DNA of 64,000 nucleotides, taken from Myxococcales bacterium (GTDB lineage Bacteria; Myxococcota_A; Polyangia; Polyangiales; Ga0077539). This document shows, piece after piece, positions 61,417 through 64,000 of this stretch. The notes beneath the pieces were generated by a model. That model had not been told where the DNA came from and did not search any database. It saw only the letters and a program-made list of their open reading frames with translations. The stretch's first letter is position 1. Each line of letters begins with the position of its first letter. The stretch lies in NCBI GenBank assembly GCA_030652255.1, contig JAUSAZ010000001.1, forward strand, positions 26,549 to 90,548, given 5' to 3'. A program made the position numbers and the translations under genes.

Positions 61417-63675
61417 CTACGGGCAGCGCCCGCCTACGACGCAGGTGGTGGCGGCGCGGTCGGGCGTGAGGCAGCACGCCTCGGAGCCGCGGCAGCCCGG
61501 GCACGGGCAGGTCAGGCAGGGATTGACCGCGTAGTACGCCCGGCAGTCTCCGGCGACGCACACCTCGTTGCGCGCACAGACCTCGCCGCAGCGCCCGCAG
61601 TGGAAGGGGTGCGTCTGCGTGTTGACGCACCACCCGCTGCAGCGCGTGTTGGGCGACGAGCAGGCGCCCATTCCCGCGCACGAGCCCCGCACGCAGAACT
61701 GGTTCTCGTTGCACCGACGGCCGAGCGCGCCGCAGTTGTTGGGGCTCGACTGGAGGTCGGTGCAGAAGCTCCCGTTGCCGCCTGGGGTGAGCCCCGGGCG
61801 GCAGACGCAGGCGCCCGCGGCGCACACCTGGTCGGCGCGGCAGGCGTTGCCGACCCGCCCGCAGTTCGAGGGGTCGTAGCGCAGGCTGCGGCACACCCGT
61901 CCGTCGGAGACCGAGCCCGCCGGGCACGCGCACACGCCGTTGTTGCACGTCGCGCTCGCGGGGCACACGCGCCCGCAGCCGCCGCAGTTGGCCGCGTCGG
62001 AGAGCACGCTCACGCAGGCCCCGCCGCAGCTCAGCCGCGGCGCCGCGCAGACGCACCGCCCTGCGACGCACGACGCCCCGGCGCCGCAGGCGTTGCCGCA
62101 GCTGCCGCAGTGGGCCGGGTCCGTCGCGGTGGCCACGCAGCGCCCGGCGCAGCTCGTCTGCCCCGCCGGGCACGCGCAGCGGCCGGCCGCGCACGACTGC
62201 CCCGCGGCGCAGCGGTTGCCGCACGCGCCGCAGTTCGTCGGGTCCGTCTGCGCGTCGACGCAGGCGCCGCTGCAGAGGGTGCGCGGCGCGGCGCACGACG
62301 CCAGCACGCACGCGCCGTCGGTGCACTGCTCACCGGCCGCGCAGGCCCGCCCGCACGCCCCACAATTCGCCGGATCGGTGGCGGGCGTCACGCACGCGAC
62401 GCTGCCGCCGCTGGGGCAGCACGCCTTGCCCGGCGGGCAGTCGCAGGTGCACGCCCCGGCCGCGCAGACGAGGCCCGCGGCGCACGCGGCGCCGCAGCCG
62501 CCGCAGTTGGCGGCGTCGGCGCGCAGGTCGACACACGCGCCGTTGCAGAGCACCTGCCCCGCCGGGCACACCAGCCGACACGCGCCGTCCTGGCACGACT
62601 GGGCGGTCGGGCACGCGACCCCGCAGGCCCCGCAGTGCCGCGCGTCGGCGCGGGTATTGACGCAGGTTCCGTTGCAGAAGGTCTCCCCCGCGGCGCACAC
62701 CGATCGGCACGCTCCATCGGCGCACACCTGGCCAGCGGCGCAGGGGCTGTTGCAGGCGCCGCAGTGCGCCGCGCTCGTGGAGACGTCGACGCACGCGCCG
62801 GAGCAGGTGCGGTTGGGCGCGGCGCAGGTGGCCACGCAGGCGCCGCTCGAGCACACCTCGCCGGCGGCGCAGGGGCTGTTGCAGGCGCCGCAGTGGGCGG
62901 CGTCGCTGAGCACGTCGATGCATGCGTCGCCGCACAGGCGGAGCGAGCCGGTGCACACCCGCACGCAGGCGCCCGCCACGCAGGCCCGATCGGCCGCGCA
63001 GGGGTTGTCACAACGGCCGCAGTGGGCGCCGTCGGATTGCACATCGACGCACGCACCGAGGCAGTGGGTGTTTCCCGCGGGGCAGACGCACGAGCCGGCG
63101 ACGCAAGGCGCCCCGGCGGGGCAGGCGTAGTTGCAAGAGCCACAATGGGAAGGGTCGGAGCGCACATCGACGCAGGCGCCGCCGCACATCGCGCGAGGCG
63201 AGGCGCAGGGGGCCGATGCGCAGACGCCCGCAGAGCAGATCTGGCCGCCCGCGCAGGCCATGCCGCAGCCGCCGCAGTTACGGGGGTCGGTCGCGGTGTC
63301 GACGCAGGCCTCGCCGCAGGGGGTCCCCCCGGTGCAGGGGACATCGACCACCGGGACATCGACCATCGGGACATCGACCACCGGGACATCGATGAGGGGA
63401 ACATCAGCGACGGGGACGTCGGCGAGAGGAACATCGAGCACGGCGACGTCGATGGTCGGGACATCCATCGCAGGGACGTCGAGGCCGGGGGTGTCGAAGG
63501 TGGGAGCATCGAGGCCCGGGAGTTCGGCGGCCGGGACGTCTGTCGCATCGGGGGCGGGTGTGGCGTCCACGGTCGCCCCGGGGGTGAGCCGCGAGCCGTC
63601 CGGGTCCACCAGGAACGAACAGCCCGTCAGGGCGACCAGGGCCAACGCGAGCAGGGGGAAGGATCGGTTGCGCAT
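61417..63675 (-). CDS. Cys-rich Stig1-like repeat lipoprotein
   Basis: 752 residues from ATG 63675. Lipobox LALVALTGC, then a linker with a 10-unit VDVP-type pentapeptide array. The remainder holds about 14 modules of 40-45 residues with pattern GxCVDxxxDxxNCGxCGxxCxxGxxCxxGxC, the Stig1-like motif of disulfide-rich surface proteins in this phylum. Late modules lose some cysteines (NCGRVG, NCGALG). It ends in a CPCPGC / CCLTPD cap. Proteins like this are often misannotated as tryptophan synthase alpha chain. No enzyme motif. Probably a rigid extracellular fibre or shield. Confidence 0.88.
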   Translation of the reverse strand: MRNRSFPLLALALVALTGCSFLVDPDGSRLTPGATVDATPAPDATDVPAAELPGLDAPTFDTPGLDVPAMDVPTIDVAVLDVPLADVPVADVPLIDVPVVDVPMVDVPVVDVPCTGGTPCGEACVDTATDPRNCGGCGMACAGGQICSAGVCASAPCASPRAMCGGACVDVRSDPSHCGSCNYACPAGAPCVAGSCVCPAGNTHCLGACVDVQSDGAHCGRCDNPCAADRACVAGACVRVCTGSLRLCGDACIDVLSDAAHCGACNSPCAAGEVCSSGACVATCAAPNRTCSGACVDVSTSAAHCGACNSPCAAGQVCADGACRSVCAAGETFCNGTCVNTRADARHCGACGVACPTAQSCQDGACRLVCPAGQVLCNGACVDLRADAANCGGCGAACAAGLVCAAGACTCDCPPGKACCPSGGSVACVTPATDPANCGACGRACAAGEQCTDGACVLASCAAPRTLCSGACVDAQTDPTNCGACGNRCAAGQSCAAGRCACPAGQTSCAGRCVATATDPAHCGSCGNACGAGASCVAGRCVCAAPRLSCGGACVSVLSDAANCGGCGRVCPASATCNNGVCACPAGSVSDGRVCRSLRYDPSNCGRVGNACRADQVCAAGACVCRPGLTPGGNGSFCTDLQSSPNNCGALGRRCNENQFCVRGSCAGMGACSSPNTRCSGWCVNTQTHPFHCGRCGEVCARNEVCVAGDCRAYYAVNPCLTCPCPGCRGSEACCLTPDRAATTCVVGGRCP
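63341..63490. repeat. ten degenerate 15-bp tandem units encoding V-x-D-V-P
   Basis: Ten consecutive 15-base units begin with ACATCGACCACCGGG. The first three are nearly identical; the later ones drift at the DNA level but keep VP at the protein level. They lie in the linker of the Cys-rich lipoprotein and closely match the array at 27660-27734. Confidence 0.8.
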
Positions 63676-63865
63676 GGTGCTCCGCCCGACGCACGGCTCC
63701 GCGCACAGCGCGCGGACCTTGGGTACCGAATGTACATGGGGGCTGGGGCCTTCGTCTGACGCGAAAAACCACCCACAGGGACGGCGCAGGCCGAAAATCA
63801 ATGTGGGAATCAAGCCGCGGGGGTACGCCCCCGGGGCGCCGACGCGCGATGAGCGCAGGCCAGAA

Positions 63866-63921
63866 ATGACAAAACCCCGTGGAGGCAGTGTTCTTGGGAA
63901 ACACTGACTCCACGGGGTTGT
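63866..63921 (-). terminator. rho-independent terminator of the rRNA operon
   Basis: Arms 63873-63892 and 63902-63921 pair over 20 bp (AACCCCGTGGAG... against ...CTCCACGGGGTT) with one mismatch and a 9-base loop. On the minus strand the stem is followed by TTTTGTCATTT. It lies about 15 bases beyond the 5S rRNA 3' end. Confidence 0.9.
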
Positions 63922-63935
63922 TGCCGTGATAGGAC

Positions 63936-64000
63936 CCCGGCGGCGTTCTACTCTCCCACACAGTCACCTGTGCAGTACCATCGACGCTGGAGGGCTTGAC
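63936..64000 (-). rRNA. 5S ribosomal RNA, 3' part (gene continues beyond window)
   Basis: On the minus strand the sequence reads GATGGTACTGCACAGGTGACTGTGTGGGAGAGTAG then ACGCCGCCGGGG, the characteristic 3' third of 5S rRNA, including the GGGAGAGTAG element. The 5' part and the 23S and 16S genes lie outside to the right. The exact 3' end is uncertain by a few bases. Confidence 0.9.

Noticed and set aside
61417..63675. Tryptophan synthase alpha chain
   Set aside because: Cys-rich proteins of this type often carry that name in databases, but there is no TIM-barrel or TrpA motif, only Stig1-like Cys modules.

Overview
The window is a very GC-rich (roughly 70% or more) stretch that looks like a large-genome Myxococcota chromosome, probably Polyangiales or Sandaracinaceae-like. 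That placement is my inference. It rests on the many lipoproteins whose lipobox is followed by Asp/Pro/Ala linkers (including V-(I/V)-D-V-P tandem repeats), the Stig1-like Cys-rich surface protein, several hybrid histidine kinases, and dense GTGA/ATGA-coupled operons. Window position 64000 falls inside a 5S rRNA gene on the minus strand, so an rRNA operon lies just beyond the right edge. Its terminator lies inside the window.

Left part (1-12 kb): a patatin-type esterase fused to a lipoxygenase-like domain that has lost most iron ligands (1-2699, open at the left edge); a 0.8-kb gene-free relic; an R2K-type ATP-grasp protein; a CcmH-like lipoprotein-size membrane protein; then an ArsR-rhodanese / MFS transporter / PLP cysteine-synthase-family operon behind a perfect 18-bp palindromic operator; then two convergent CLC proteins, one with a channel-type and one with an antiporter-type signature.

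12-22 kb: a membrane-anchored trehalose-6-phosphate synthase, a MarR regulator, and a minus-strand run of ion and solute transporters (NhaP, sugar-type MFS, ArsB/NhaD-like) headed by two unrecognised coupled genes; then a CcdA-thioredoxin fusion and a tiny DUF6132-like protein.

22-33 kb: cell-envelope genes (L,D-transpeptidase lipoprotein with a golvesin-like domain, MltA, a ferritin-like protein), a composite inverted-repeat element, two large surface lipoproteins, a two-component pair, and a SigZ-type sigma factor with the arsenite methyltransferase ArsM.

33-46 kb: an acetolactate-synthase-family enzyme, a hybrid kinase with two phosphoacceptor-less receivers, a methyltransferase, a GGDEF response regulator coupled to a BarA-like kinase, an EAL protein with a degenerate receiver, a kelch lipoprotein and an HDOD protein. 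This is a signalling island that contains both c-di-GMP synthesis and breakdown.

46-58 kb: a minus-strand iron and heme acquisition supercluster. It runs from a promoter whose spacer and -10 are covered by a Fur-box match, through two HmuY-like lipoproteins, a TonB-dependent receptor, HmuT/HmuU/HmuV and HemS, to a DUF1111 di-heme protein, an imelysin, a phosphoesterase and a P460-like c-heme lipoprotein.

58-64 kb: a LysR regulator divergent from the RNA 2'-phosphotransferase KptA with a tandem palindromic operator between them, several small hypothetical genes, a 752-residue Cys-rich Stig1-repeat lipoprotein, and the rRNA operon end. All calls come from reading the sequence and recalling family motifs; no database search was run.
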